Assembly (NCBI GenBank): GCA_013368315.1
Contig: JAACJM010000004.1
Location: forward strand, 310,001 to 374,000
Length of the DNA stretch: 64,000 bases
Direction: 5' to 3'
Source: Tetrapyrgos nigripes
Lineage: Eukaryota; Basidiomycota; Agaricomycetes; Agaricales; Campanellaceae
The position numbers were made by a program, and so were the translations under genes. Every line of letters starts with the position of its first letter. Position 1 is the first letter of the stretch. This document shows, in pieces, positions 1 through 12,805 of the stretch. The notes beneath the pieces were generated by a model. It searched no databases, was not told the origin of the DNA, and worked only from the letters and a program-made list of their open reading frames with translations.

Positions 1-986
1 AACAGTCACGGTGGCCAAACTTGGACTCAGACTGCCAGGTCCACTGCTTTCACTACTCGGTCGGCTACAGTCACTGCCAGTTCTGATATCAGTACCTCAC
101 AATACAACTATCACCCCTGGAACGACTACCACCACCAGTATCTCCACTGTTACCGTGATGACTACCGTGAATACAACTGTTCCCGATAAGGCCGTCACTC
201 AGACGTCCCTTGTTAGAACTTTCACCATTGCTTGCTACATCAGCAACGTAAGTTTTCCATTTCTCTCCAGGTCCTACGGAAGCTGATGAGTACATTCAGA
301 ATTTCGTACTCCCGTATCCCATACACTCCAGCTCCACCAATCAAACGTGACAGACTGTGCCAAGCCTGCCCCAAGCCTGCCCCAGTGCCCCCAGATCTGA
401 GGGAGGTGCCCATAGTCTTTCACGACCAAGACCATCACCATCGGCATCACGAAAACTACCTCTCCCATTCTCATTGTCGCCGTCACGTCTTTCCGGAACT
501 GTGACCAACGTCAGCACCGTCAGCACTACCCCCACCGTGTCTACAACTGTCCTAACGGCAGCCGCCCTCCCAGTTACCCATACCGGCCACACCACAGCGA
601 CCACAGTCGTAGACTCCACGTCGACCTTTGCAGCTGTCATTTCCACCCAAAGCAAAACTTCCACGAGTCAATATCAGAAGGTTATGGGGCCAACAACCAG
701 TTGTACTTACAACCACTACTACGCTTATACCCCAGTCAACAATACTGCTGGGCCAAACAACGATTATGTAGTTGGTATAGACCAGTATCTGTCGTTGTGC
801 GACCAGGAGCAAGACTGTCAATTTGCGTTCTTTATCGACATCATTTACAGAAACGGTATGGATGGGGCATTTTGCATTCGTGATAACGCGTACTTGCAAT
901 GTAGGTTTCCGGCGAAAATGTCTGTGGGATTCAACAAAGTAGGCTCGTCTCAAGCTCGTCTACTACTGAGCCCAGAGCTGAGTTGA
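1..986 (+). pseudogene. Decayed Ser/Thr-rich secreted repeat glycoprotein, 5' end outside window
   Basis: Remnant of a secreted Ser/Thr-rich protein, paralogous to the intact minus-strand gene at 20077-22516. The homologous reading frame moves at least three times: frame 1 near the left edge (TTRSATVT-type text, 1 to about 105), frame 2 (about 105-247 and 416-485), and frame 3 from about 487 to the stop at 984-986. A 52-bp GT-AG intron (248-299) sits at the same place and has the same length as in the intact paralogue. Only one GTVTNVST repeat remains, against seven in the paralogue. The C-terminal cysteine module (TSCTYN, LCDQEQDC, AFCIRDN, LQCRF) is still readable. The frame breaks argue for a pseudogene; sequencing error is possible, and the start lies outside the window. 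Confidence 0.7.
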
Positions 987-2971
987 AGAAAAAGTCCTAG
1001 TAGTAGTACTTACAAACACAAGGGGGCTTGTGGGTTTTCCAAAATTTATGTAGTATTTTCAAAGTACTTTCATTTTCGTTCTCGCCGAGGCAGTTCCTCA
1101 GTTGACTCCTGTGTGTACGTATTACCCTATAAGATCATTCGTTGCGTATTTGAAAATTGAAGGTTTCCAGTCATTTGCAATAGGCGTGGGATCAAATGTG
1201 GCTTCATTCCAAACGTCGACGTCCCAATTGTCGAAACCTTCTCTTTTAGTCCAGGTTCATTAATGCTCTTGAAACTGTACCTCTCGTAGTAGCTCGGAAC
1301 CAACAATCGCTAGGCACTATCAGGAAGAGTCGACGTCAAGACGTACCAGCTTGCAAGATGTCACCTCAAGTTCTCCGTGCTCATTTTGTAGTGCTAATAT
1401 ACTTCAGCGGCGAACGGTGAGACGGCCTTTTACTGTTTCCAACGGTACCGGGTTTACGACGATGCCTTTTTAGCGCTTTAGCGGTTGTGAAGCCCTAGGC
1501 TCGCCAAGACCACTCATGTATTCTTCCAGAACCATGAAACGAGCGATACGGCGTAGGCCTTCTATTGCGGCTAGACTGTGACCCACCGCAGCATCGGTCT
1601 TTCCAGGTCCCTCTCCGCGGCTGCCGTCGTCTTTCAGTTCAAATTGGTCCCGACGGTTGAAGTCCGGTATGTTGAAGCTGTCTCTGGATCTTTTGACAAG
1701 TCTATTTCTCTTACCAAAGTAGGCTGTGTATTTTACTGAACGTGGCTCTCAAATTACGCTTACAATGCCCTCGAGCTCATACTGGTTCACTTTTTGGCAG
1801 CCTGGCAGGTACTTGTGCACTCTGCATCAGTCTTCACCTCCGAGTCTTGTGTCGGAATATAGTATGTGTCAAGACGAGATTGTCAACGACGATATGACTT
1901 TCAACATCTGAATTATTGGAGGAAATTGGCAAGGAGACCGAGGCAACTTTCAGCAAGTGTACTGTGTGCCGTCCCTGCAAGGAAAATCCTCTTAGAACCG
2001 ACTTGTCTTGGCTCATGCAACTCTATATGTATGGCTGTAACCTTTTTCACATCCTCGTCGTTATTGATATTGAAGACACGACCCGACATCGCTCTTTCGA
2101 TAATCGCTAGTTCTTGTCCAATGTCCCTGTTGGATTTCATCAATGTCATCTCCTATCGCATGGCAAGTCGATGATATTTCATCTGAACGATTGGCCTTCT
2201 AATCTAATTGTGCTTACAGGAGGTTAATGTGCCCTATGCCTATCTGCCATTATGGTGAATCTTCATTCATGCAACTCAGTGTGACAATATCCACGATGGA
2301 AAAGGTGCTACATCCGAAGCCAAGTCTCTGCCAGACGTTGGCCAAGGGATGAGATGGAGTCGGAGGGAGAAACAACCTCATGAGTTTCCAGCTGTTTTGC
2401 TCATCTTGCCCATACTTGTAAGACTGTGTCCTACTGCTGAGATGGTTGGATGTGCTAGCTACGCAATCATGTGAAATATGTAGATAGAAACGTGTGGCCC
2501 GTGCGGCGTGCAGGCCCGTGGTCGTCAATGTATTCACGTCTCATACATATACACTGTTAGTTCCCCACTTGAATGGAGCATGTCTTGATTGTCGACCATC
2601 CACAAAAAGAACCGAAAGCCAAGCATCGACACCCCGAATCCTAGAAACAAGCTTTGCCAAGACCACAATATACGACTACCATCGTTTAGAGGTCTATATG
2701 TACGTATCGTAATGCGGTTGGCACCTTGGTGGAGCATATAAACTGACTGCTGCCCCTCACGAACAGCCCCAAGTGCTCGTCCTCTTTGCCCCACTTCCGG
2801 TGGTGCTGCAAGCCATCCTTGGTGACTATTCCTCCAGCAAGTACCGTCGTAAACCCTGTGCGCATAGCAGCAGTGACGTCTTCCCTGGATTTACTGGTAT
2901 CCAACAGAACTGTCCGCTTAAATACAAGCACTGCCCACTGCTTCATTCATCCTTGCTGGCCAAGAATCAAC
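987..2971. other. Gene-poor interval, no supported gene
   Basis: About 2 kb between the decayed glycoprotein and the lipoyl-like gene. Only short, unrelated open frames occur on both strands and none joins to a neighbour through plausible splice sites. No repeat, tRNA or transposon signature was recognised. The right end presumably carries the promoter of the gene starting at 2972. Confidence 0.5.
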
Positions 2972-4012
2972 ATGCCCACCAACGCTCTTTTGTCTCGCGC
3001 CAACTCGCTGTCTCGGGCTGCACGTAATGGTCCGGTTGCACGCGTTCGTAAACATTGTGAGTATCTGATAGGTTCTGCTAGTATGGTAAACTGACTCGAT
3101 TGTCGTAGCCTTCCATGACTCTCGTTCAGCTCAGGCGATCATGATGCCTTCTATATCGCCTCTTATGACCGAGGGAACTATCACTAGATGGAACAAGAGG
3201 GAAGGAGAGTCGTTTTCAGCAGGAGAAGTTCTCTTCCAAATTGTGCGTTCGAAAACGAATTTCGGCTGATGTCTGGTATTGACAAAGTTCTTAGGAATCT
3301 GATTATGGTTTTGCTCCTCTTGAAATAAGAGCGGAGATTCCAGGTGTGTTGGGAAGGATCCTGGTGTGTACAAATCCTCAATACAGCTACTCGTTACTGA
3401 GGTACCTCTTAGATGCCTGATGGATCGACCAACGTTCCTGTACAGCAGATTATTGCCCTCGTTTCCGACCGGGCTGCCAGTCCTCGTCCTGAAATCCGCA
3501 TTGAGATCCCTTCGACACCTGTACAAGCTGCTCTCAAAACGACATCCACTCGTACACCCACTTCTGCTCCAGTTTTTAATACTGTCTCTCTTAAACCTCG
3601 TCTTCACGGCCATCATCATTCTGCCAGTATCTCTCATCTGGAAAACACCCAGTCATCTTTGTTACAGTCGGCTACAATCCATCGGTCGCCCTCTCCGTCG
3701 TTCTACGATGCTCATCATCAGGATGGTATCCACAGTGCAGGTGTTTCCTCTGTTAGAGGCATGGTGATCGACCATCACAATCTTGTTTGTCCCTCGCCCA
3801 CGACACCGTGCACGTCGATGTCATTTGTGGGATGCGAGGGTGTATCTCCAAGCAGCCACAGGCAGAATGAACTGGATACGCAGGTGAATTTGGAGGCAGG
3901 TGCTGATCTGCGGAGGAAGATTATGTCGAACCTTGCGAGGAATTCTTCTCTGAAAGGATCTAGCAATGGTAGGAGGTGTGCGACTACCGAATATTTTGAT
4001 GGAATTTTGTAA
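2972..4012 (+). CDS. Lipoyl (biotinyl-lipoyl) domain-like mitochondrial protein lacking the acceptor lysine
   Basis: Exons 2972-3056, 3109-3242, 3295-3363 and 3413-4012 join in frame to 295 residues. The N-terminus (MPTNALLSRANSLSRAARNG) is rich in Arg and Ser, like a mitochondrial presequence. Residues about 39-100 match the single-hybrid lipoyl fold of 2-oxoacid dehydrogenase E2/E3BP proteins: MMPSISPLMTEGTITRWNKR, EGESFSAGEVLFQIE, then IPGVLGRIL and a DVPV-like NVPV turn. Where family members carry E-T-D-K-A with the lipoylated Lys, this protein reads E-S-D-Y-G-F, so no lipoate can be attached there. No peripheral-subunit-binding or catalytic domain follows; the last 190 residues are Ser/His-rich and look disordered. 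It may be a degenerate pyruvate dehydrogenase protein X relative. The fold assignment is good; a role in the complex is inference. Confidence 0.75.
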
Positions 4013-4321
4013 AAATTTGCGTTCGAATCTAGGTTGATACTTGGTAGTGAAGTAAGTAGATACTATTACTAGTGTAATTGTACAGTACACACTTTGACTG
4101 ACTGCTTTGACATCTATGGTATTCGTTTCATATTGACTGGAGGGTAATCGTCATTACGTGCAAGTGTGGCGGTGCTCGGCATTGGGGTCGTTGGAGTACG
4201 TAGGCTGTAAGCATGGAGCTCACAAATTTGCCATTACCAGTACTTCCAGTCTTGAACCACAACCACCATCATCCAGTCTAGCCTCCTTCTAGTGAAGCTC
4301 TAGACAGTTCTTTCAGTCGCG
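4013..4321. other. Intergenic region
   Basis: 309 bp between two same-strand genes, holding the 3' flank of the lipoyl-like gene and the promoter/5' UTR of the next. No distinct motif was seen. Confidence 0.5.
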
Positions 4322-5689
4322 ATGCAAGTGGCATCGCATGGGATGCGAGGGATACCTCGCAATGTCCCAAACATATTCCCTGGTGGTCATGCTGCCAGAG
4401 GAATCCATATATCGTCTTTCAAACCTCCATCTACGTCAGGGACCGCAAAGCGACTTCTATCCGAAACACGAACCTTCCTGACTCGCTTTGTCGGCCATCT
4501 TACTGCTCCAGGCCTCCAACATCCATATGCAACCCAGTCCTTAAGCCAGGCTATCCGAGGTAGTGCACCCGGACGCATGACCAGCATCAAACAGCGCATG
4601 TCCTATCCGGTCCGTAATGCTCTGGCCAGGCCCGTCCAGCCTCTCTTCTTCCCTCATTCTCCGACATTCGTCAATCGTTCCGTTGTCCAGGTTGGACTCG
4701 GTAGCGCTAGGAAATTTTCCACAAGTCGTCCTCTTTTCCAGAACATCATCGACAATGTACCCGTCACTGGACGGGCACTTTACGAGGCTGACTGGGAGCT
4801 TGATATGAAAGCTAGCCGGAGCATGATGAAGAGGCCGGTGATTAGAGGCAAAGAGAAGAACAAGGAGATGATGAAGCCCAGAGCCCAGACTCTTATCGTA
4901 GAGTCCACTGTTCTCTCAGAGCCATCTATTCCCGAGTTCGACCACTACTTCCCAAGTGTCGAGACTCCCGCAGTCACCACATACCTCCTTATCCCTCTTG
5001 CACCGACCCCTACGAACAGGGTTCCTCTTCCTCTCGATACTTCACCTCATCCATCACTTCTTCCCTTGCCAACACTAGGGTCTATTCACAATACTCATGA
5101 GCTGCATTCCCTGCGAGTATCAGCATTATTCTCGCGTCTGGATGCGGCAAACGTATGGGAGAAGGGTGTCAATTGTTACACATACGCTAGCCGCGCAACA
5201 TTGGAAGGCGTGTGTACAATTTTGAAGGTCGAATTCGTTGGTTGGACCGAGGCACAAGTGCGAGGTGTCATTGGAGAGAGTGGTACAGGTTGGTGTGTGC
5301 TGGAGGAAGTCCAGACCTGTCGAGATGACGAAGATGGCTACCTATCTGACGCTTCTTCCATCCTGTCCGGCATCTCCGGAGAGTGTGAGGGTATGAGCTC
5401 TGGTGTAGCTACCCCTGCTGAACCATCTCAGTCCCTCGTCTTACCCACTCTGGATCTTTCGTCGTCCTCTCTATCAGCAACCGAGGTGTCACCTAGATCC
5501 CCAGGATCTCCATCTTCCTCGGCTGTCGATTTGTTCCTTGATTCTGAGATGGAGTCGGATCCATGGGCTGATTCTGTCTCGTCAGACGGGAGCTGGACAG
5601 ACGCTCAATGGTATGGATTCAGCTCTGACTTTCCTCGGCGTGTGGACGCAAATTCGGACTGGCGTGAGCCTATGGAATCAGTGTTCTAA
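4322..5689 (+). CDS. Conserved fungal protein of unknown function, probable mitochondrial presequence
   Basis: Single-exon gene of 455 residues starting at the first ATG of the open frame. The first ~150 residues are rich in Arg, Ser and Thr with almost no acidic residues, as in a mitochondrial targeting region (e.g. SARKFSTSRPLFQN, a typical cleavage neighbourhood). Residues about 215-345 form the compact part (TTYLLIPLAPTPTNR, LHSLRVSALFSRLDAANVW, VRGVIGESGTGWCVLEE). The C-terminal 100 residues are Ser- and Asp-rich and look disordered, ending in an acidic WADSVSSDGSW stretch. I recall proteins of this shape in other basidiomycetes as uncharacterised, but no catalytic motif is visible, so I assign no function. 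Confidence 0.75.
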   Translation: MQVASHGMRGIPRNVPNIFPGGHAARGIHISSFKPPSTSGTAKRLLSETRTFLTRFVGHLTAPGLQHPYATQSLSQAIRGSAPGRMTSIKQRMSYPVRNALARPVQPLFFPHSPTFVNRSVVQVGLGSARKFSTSRPLFQNIIDNVPVTGRALYEADWELDMKASRSMMKRPVIRGKEKNKEMMKPRAQTLIVESTVLSEPSIPEFDHYFPSVETPAVTTYLLIPLAPTPTNRVPLPLDTSPHPSLLPLPTLGSIHNTHELHSLRVSALFSRLDAANVWEKGVNCYTYASRATLEGVCTILKVEFVGWTEAQVRGVIGESGTGWCVLEEVQTCRDDEDGYLSDASSILSGISGECEGMSSGVATPAEPSQSLVLPTLDLSSSSLSATEVSPRSPGSPSSSAVDLFLDSEMESDPWADSVSSDGSWTDAQWYGFSSDFPRRVDANSDWREPMESVF

Positions 5690-6043
5690 AGTCCCTTTGT
5701 TGGGATCTTCGTTGCATTACCTGTATGACATACTGAATATACTTACGACTCCCTTCTCTAAACACGTGTATTGACGCGAGTCCTCACACTCTTTGCATCT
5801 GTCTCCTCTGTACTTACTACTTACTGCTACATACTGGAATAAGAAAACACGTTCGAATGGATTTGTGCAAGGACCTACAGCTTGAGCCTCGAGGAAAGGC
5901 AATTAGGCAGTGCGATTCAATTTTTCGGCAACTTGCGGTAATTTTGGACAGAGTCCGCGCCAAAAATGTGCTTGCATTTGTACTACCTCCACTATCCTTC
6001 AAAATAACGCGCTTCACTCATTTTCACTACAGTCTTGGACTCT
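5690..6043. other. Intergenic region
   Basis: 354 bp between the mitochondrial protein gene and the WD40 gene. It holds a pyrimidine-rich stretch just before the ATG at 6044 (ttcactcattttcactacag), which could be a 5' UTR intron acceptor. No other element was seen. Confidence 0.4.
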
Positions 6044-9000
6044 ATGGATGATTTCAGTGTCACAGAATGTGATGCTCCATCTTTAGGTCCCATTCTTTCT
6101 TCTGTTCTAGGCGTCAAAGGCCCTCTACGCTACAAACCTCACCACTACGTCCAAAGGGCTCATGTCATTCTTCGACGCGTTGAATTTTCCGATGATTCGA
6201 GCGACGAAGGAGAGGATGATGGTACTGTCTACTTCAGTTTGTTTGCTCACAAGCGAATCGATGTTAGACCGGGCAAAGAAATCCTCTTGACTGTCGCGGA
6301 TGGGAAACTCAAGGATAAACCTATCCTTTTACAGGGTGTTCGTGCTGATTTCAAGAATTCAAACATAGAAGACGAGCTTCCAGAGGTCGAGAATCTTCCA
6401 AAGGAAGCAACTCCGCCTCCGGTTCCCGTAGCTGTTATTCCTCCCAAGATGAGAAGGGCGTGGACAAAGAGGAATGAAGAAAGTTCACCGAGTATCCGTG
6501 AGTTGATTGGTTTTTCCTTTTGCTTTGGTAAATTGACACGATTTTGATGCACTCAATTTGGCGTTTAAAAGCACTTCCTCATCGTCACGTTGATATTGGT
6601 GTACAAGCGCAACCCACTTCCCAATCCATCTCTGTACAAGCTCAGCCTTCTTCCCAATCTACTGCTGTACAAGCCCAGTCTTCTTCCCAATCCATTGCTG
6701 TGCAAGTCCAATCCACTTCCCAGTCCAAAGCTATCCAAGCCGAACCGAATTCTATGTCAAATAGTGTACAAACGGAAGAATGTAGATCATCCATGTCCAC
6801 TCAGACGTCGCTTGAAGCGACTTCTGCTTCCGTTCAAGTAGATATTTTTGGCGATGTTCCGCATATACCACCGAAGCTCGAAGAAGAGGGAAGCACTCAT
6901 GGTGATCATCAGACAGTGCGCCATTTCTTGTCATTTTCCCGTAATGGTTACTTATCCACCTCAGGAGCAACCGCAAGAACGAGATCTTTCTCCAATGGAA
7001 ATCGACTCTCCAACGGAAAGTCCTCCAGATTCTCCGGTTTTTACCCCGACTTCAGTTCCGGCGCTCATCGCAAATCTATCACCGTCCTTACTCCCTCAGG
7101 CAACTATCGCAAGGGTTAGAGATGACGATGACTCCTTGCAGGTTACATCCATCCAGACGAATCACTCTTCACCTCCACTTTTTCTTGACCCTGTCAAACC
7201 ACAATCCGAAACTCTACCATATGCAGACCAAGATGCTATCATGGATTTACAGGGTTCATCTTCTCCAGAGCTCTCTTCTCTTGGTAGCCCACAGAATGAA
7301 TCCTCAGAACGATCAATTTTGAAGAGTTTGCCCGAGACCACTGTGATTTCCAATTCCACTCCTTCACCAGCTCCCATCTCATCCAATCTTGTCATCGAAG
7401 ACAGAACCCGAGAGTTCAAAGCTAAGAAGGCCGCCGTAGCTAATCCGTTCGTTTCTGCTGGGTTTGTGACGGATTTCGTTGGAAAGTTAAGTCAACCGAA
7501 GAACTTGGAGGCTACAAATCACCGGCTCAAGGTAGAAGCAACGTCCGAGGTATATTTATTCTTAATTTTACTTATTTTTTTAAAAATACTTATACATTTC
7601 TTTCTTACCATTCTTGTCTCTAGCCTGAAACCCCAGCACAAACCACTGAAGCTAAACGTTCACGACCCCCGTGCACCGAACAACCACTGCCTCAGAGCTT
7701 TGATAGCAAAGTAACAGGACCTACAACTCAACCTCTGCCCGTTCTCAAAGAGGAATCCCAAACCCCATCATTACTGCTGAGGGTGACAGAGAGCTCAGTC
7801 TCACGACCATCGGCGTCCTCGCGTCCCAATATACCTGCCACTTCCAAACAACCCCCCTCTGAACCCCGTGCTTTCCGTAAAGCCAGCAATGCCATAGCGT
7901 CTAGTAGCAGACAGACTCTTGACGGTATCGGTATCGCTTCGAAACCTATCCCTACTATGCCTCTCAGCCTTCGTGCTCGAGAGAAATCCCCAGCCGATCA
8001 TGACCATCAGCCGCCACCCAAACCACATTCCGTGGCGTACATCTCATCTGGTCCTCCTGATAATTCTCTTGGTATCAACCCCTCGAAGTACGTGCAGCCT
8101 CCTGTGGCCCCATCAGCGCCGAGAGCGCTGAAGAAGGTTGTGATTGGTTCAGGATGGAAGGTTAGTAAGAGCCAGACCGGCTCTAGTCAAGGTGGTATGA
8201 CTTCTGGAAAGACTCAATCGCAGGCTACGCCTCCTGCTCCTGCTCCTACCACCACCACTACTTTGTCCTCATCGCAACTGCTGGGTATCGAGTCGTATCC
8301 TTCTCTCTCTCCTCCTTCAACCCCTCCACCGCCGCCGCCAACTACGACACCTCCGCCTCAGACACTTACTCAACCTGCTCCACGCGTATCTATCTCAAAC
8401 CCCCCACCTGAACCCTACAAACCCGACTACACACTTTCCCCGAAACAGCGCAAAAACGCCAAGTCACATGCTAGGAGAGCTCTGATCCGGTTTGACCAGA
8501 GACAGGAAAAACAGCTGGAGGTCCAGAGTATTGGTCTAGATCCACCTCCACAGGCATCGAAATGGAAGCGTGTTGGAGAAGACCTAAATGACCAGACTGC
8601 TGCTCCAGATCCACCTCCACAGGCATCGAAATGGAAGCGTGTTGGAGAGGACCTAAATGACCAGACTGCTACTGCTTCGAGTTCGCAGAAACAATCTGGT
8701 GAGTCGTGCGTTTTGATGCAATGCTTATTCGTCTATACTCATCTGGTTCTATTTCATCGTATCAAATTCGACACCAGAATCTTTCCTAAATTGTATATCT
8801 CCTGACACTAATCCTTCTCAGACTCCAAATCAACAAGAACAGGAGCGGCAATCTGGTCAGTACTCAACTCTTCGTGTCTGGTGTACATGTATTGTTTGAC
8901 TGACCAATCTTGACAATTATAGAATCTTTGCTTAGTCGTCACATCTCACCCGTAACCTCTAAAGACCCTAATCCTAATCCATTCAAAGCAGTACCCGTAC

Positions 9001-11459
9001 CTGCTGAATCTATAAATACTCAGTCAGATACGGCAAAAGGTATGTCTTTAAATTTATGGACCACAGATGCTTATCCTCTTATTTTCTGAATGTTTCACAG
9101 ATAATACCTCTGCATCCAGTACGTCCAGTTTACGCGTTACATGTTGTTGACACACTCTCAAACTTTACTAACTAATAGTACCACAAACTTTTACAATAGG
9201 CCAGTCCAGCGCGAACCGTCAAACTTCACCTTTGGCCAACTCGGAGCAAACAGAGTCTCCAGCCTTGAGTCAATCTATGTTTACCTATAACCTATTCCGC
9301 TCTTCCTCGGATCCAAATAGTACAAATACAAACACAACCTCGGCGTTTGCGTCAGCGTCCACAAGATACTCTTCACCACCTCTTACTTCCCCTCCTTCTA
9401 CCTTTTCTCCTTCGAGTTCTACTACTGCACATGCTCCTCCTTCACATTCACAGCCGTCAGCAACGTCAACGGCAGTGGCAGCGGCAACACCACCTGCAAA
9501 AGACTCGAAAGCACCATCGACGACGAAGACAATGACAACGACAACTCCAGTTCAACGAATACCACATCCCTTACCTCCCAAACCTTGTGTTTTCACTGAC
9601 GCACCGAGACCGGGACCGAGAGGTGTCAAGCGTAAATCTCCTGGGCCACCGGTGTCTGATCTATATGAACGAGAAAGGGAACGGGATTGGCAACGAGAAC
9701 GAGAAAGGGAGCGAGAACGAGAACGAGAAAGGGAAAGGGAACGAGAACGAGAAAGGGAAAGGGAACGAGAAAGGGAAAGGGAACGGGAAAGGGAAAGGGA
9801 ACGAGAAAGAGACCGAGACCGAGAAAGGGAGCAAGAACGAGAACGAGGGGAAAGAAATGATAGCAAGGCAAACTTGAAGCATCAAGAGCACCAACGCCAA
9901 CAGTCTCAGTCCCAGGAACCACAACAAGCCAAAACTGGACGCAAATGGCCAGCTCTCCGAGCTACGCATTCCGTCACTTTGAAGCAGGGGGATGGGAATG
10001 AGGGTGTTGCGATTTTGGGATTGGCGTTTAACGGGGATGGGTCGTATCTTGCGATGTATTGTGCGTATTATGTATATTTTCTCGTTTCTCGTTGAGTTGA
10101 CTGACTGGGAACCTCGGTCTATCAGGTGGCGATAACACAGTGAGGATATGGGATAACGTGAAGAGGGCTGAGATGGCGAGGCTTTCGCATAATCATGCGT
10201 TGGTGGATTTGTGTTGGGTGGTGGATGAGGAGCATGATCATGAAGCTGTTATGGTTTTGGAGAAGGGAGGCGTTGTTTGTAGGTGGATCAGAACCGTGAG
10301 TTGCTTGTTTACCCATCACGCTGCGATTACTTGGTTTAACTGGTTCGATTCCCCATCATATTTATATAGGGACAAAATCACTGGACTTGGGGGAGTGTCG
10401 TGGATGCAGGCCTTGATTCGTTACCTGGAGCAAATGGTGGACCGATGTGTATGGCATACAAGAAAGATCGTCTGGCGGTTTCATTTCCCCATGCGGGAGT
10501 GAAGGTGTGGATATGGTCCAAAGGTGAGTGGGCATACTATTACGTCCACCAACTAGATAGTTATCTAGCAATCTTGGTATCGGACGCACAGGCTCTTGGA
10601 AGGCACAAAGATCCATTTTGAGACAGAATGTCACCGCGATGGTGTTCATAGAAGGTGGCCAATGCCTTCTAGGAGGGACTAAAGACGGGGTCTTGTAAGC
10701 TTTTCTTCTTCGGCTCGTGTACTACCTCTCACCTCCTTACCTATCTCGTGGTACTAGATGGTCGTGCGACGTCCCAAACGGAACACTGCGTGCCAGAGCG
10801 TTCCTGAAAACCGAAATGTAGGTGGAAGCTTTAGGGTCTCTACCTTGTTGGTGTCCGTGTGTACTAAGCTGGTGTTCTATTTGCAGCACCAGGATTAGTG
10901 TCAGTCCTACGGGGACCGAGGCTTTAATAGCTCATGCTGGTATAGCCCGTTTGATCAATTTGGATGGTGAGAAAGCCGATATGATGCAATCATATACGAC
11001 CGAAGATAGGCCCAACGGCGGATTTGGGGCGGTCTTTGCTGCCGGAGGCCAAGGTGTATTGTTTGGCGGTGAGCTGGGATGCGCGCTAGTATGGGATCTT
11101 AAACGAGGAAGCCCGCCTGTGTATGGATTGGATCATGGGAATGAAGGTGAATTGATCTGAGGAATGTGATTGATTGATGCTAACCTCGTGTTTTCGATCA
11201 CAGAGGAAGTTGTTGAAGCTGCAGAGGTGAGTGAAGCCAAAGTGGGCATGAACAGCTTGAATGACAGTGCATGCCGCATTGCAGGGTTGTGACAACATCA
11301 AGGGTGATGCAGGGTGCTTGATAACAGGTACGAGATCAGGCGTGCTGAGCTGGTGGCAGCAGCCTGCCTATACGCCGCAAGGTGAGTGTTTTCGTCTTGA
11401 TCTGATTTTTGTCTCACCATTATCCAGGAGATGGAAACAAGCGCGCACGGGTGACATGA
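6044..11459 (+). CDS. Large disordered protein with C-terminal WD40 propeller
   Basis: Sixteen exons join in frame to 1,456 residues: 6044-6497, 6572-6915, 6965-7549, 7624-8698, 8838-8855, 8923-9039, 9101-9118, 9200-10060, 10126-10295, 10370-10523, 10592-10694, 10758-10817, 10887-11146, 11204-11226, 11285-11381, 11428-11459. The first ~1,100 residues are low-complexity Ser/Pro/Thr/Gln sequence with VQAQ(P/S)xSQS repeats near 160-210, a 23-residue duplication near 767-812 and an Arg-Glu tract near 1026-1087. Residues ~1135-1450 are WD40 repeats (DNTVRIWDNVKRAE, AGVKVWIWSKG, GCALVWDLKRG, TRSGVLSWWQQ). The protein ends in basic NKRARVT. The composition suggests a nuclear scaffold, but no orthologue is recognised. 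Two separate genes fused by my splicing cannot be excluded, although phases fit throughout. Confidence 0.7.
8539..8676 (+). repeat. 69-bp tandem duplication inside the WD40-protein gene
   Basis: Two nearly identical 69-bp units (8539-8607 and 8608-8676) encode a 23-residue block beginning DPPPQASKWKRVGED. They differ at very few bases, so the duplication is recent, and it preserves the frame. Confidence 0.9.
9667..9850 (+). repeat. Arg-Glu dipeptide tract, purine-only strand
   Basis: About 180 bp of alternating cga/gaa/agg/gag codons encode roughly 30 Arg-Glu dipeptides, with a few Asp or Gln substitutions. The coding strand is almost free of pyrimidines apart from the C of cga/cgg codons. 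The same tract produces long spurious frames in all three antisense registers. Confidence 0.95.
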
Positions 11460-11984
11460 AGGGTAGACTACGTACTGCAGTTTAATATTTTTGGATTTTT
11501 TGGTGTATCTACTGAAGAAAATAAGAATTGTGGCTATGTGACCAAATTGTGTCCAAATAAACCGTGACGACTCTTCTCTAGGAGGCAACCACAACTTTTC
11601 CCAGCATTCACCCACTCTCCACTCTTTGACGCTGTAGGTTCCGTTCAGACCTTGTTTTTGGTCTCTTTTCGCCGTTTTGGTCGTCGTTTTAAAGACTGTT
11701 CTGTAGGTTCTCTCCAAAGCCTTAGATTCAGCAGCAAGACGATCCAGTTATCTATCGACTTTAACCCGCTCCGAATTTAGGCTCGCTTGTATACCACTCG
11801 TTCCATTTTCTGACAACAGCAAGTGAGTCTTCGCCCCAGTCCATGTCTCCCACCAACCTCTGCGTTCTCCAAGTGATGGGCCACGAGGCCCGGTCGTTGC
11901 CACGCCCCTTGTCTTCACAGTTCCTCGCAGTCCATTCTGACGTTGAGTGTCTTTCCCAATCTCATTTAGATTCTATTTGGAGAC
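11460..11984. other. Intergenic region upstream of CDC42
   Basis: 525 bp holding the 3' end of the WD40 gene and the CDC42 promoter/5' leader. The region from about 11820 (aagtgagtc) to 11970 (ctcatttag) could be a 5' UTR intron, a common arrangement for Rho GTPase genes, but this is inference from splice-like motifs only. Confidence 0.4.

Positions 11985-12805
<821 letters not shown>

Noticed and set aside
9552..9969. Long minus-strand frames (Arg/Ser-rich and Phe/Pro-rich) opposite the WD40 gene
   Set aside because: They are shadows of the Arg-Glu tract, which is open in several registers on the other strand.
10341..10352. Exact tRNA B-box match (ggttcgattcc)
   Set aside because: It lies inside an intron of the WD40 gene with no A box, no pairing acceptor stem and no T-run terminator.
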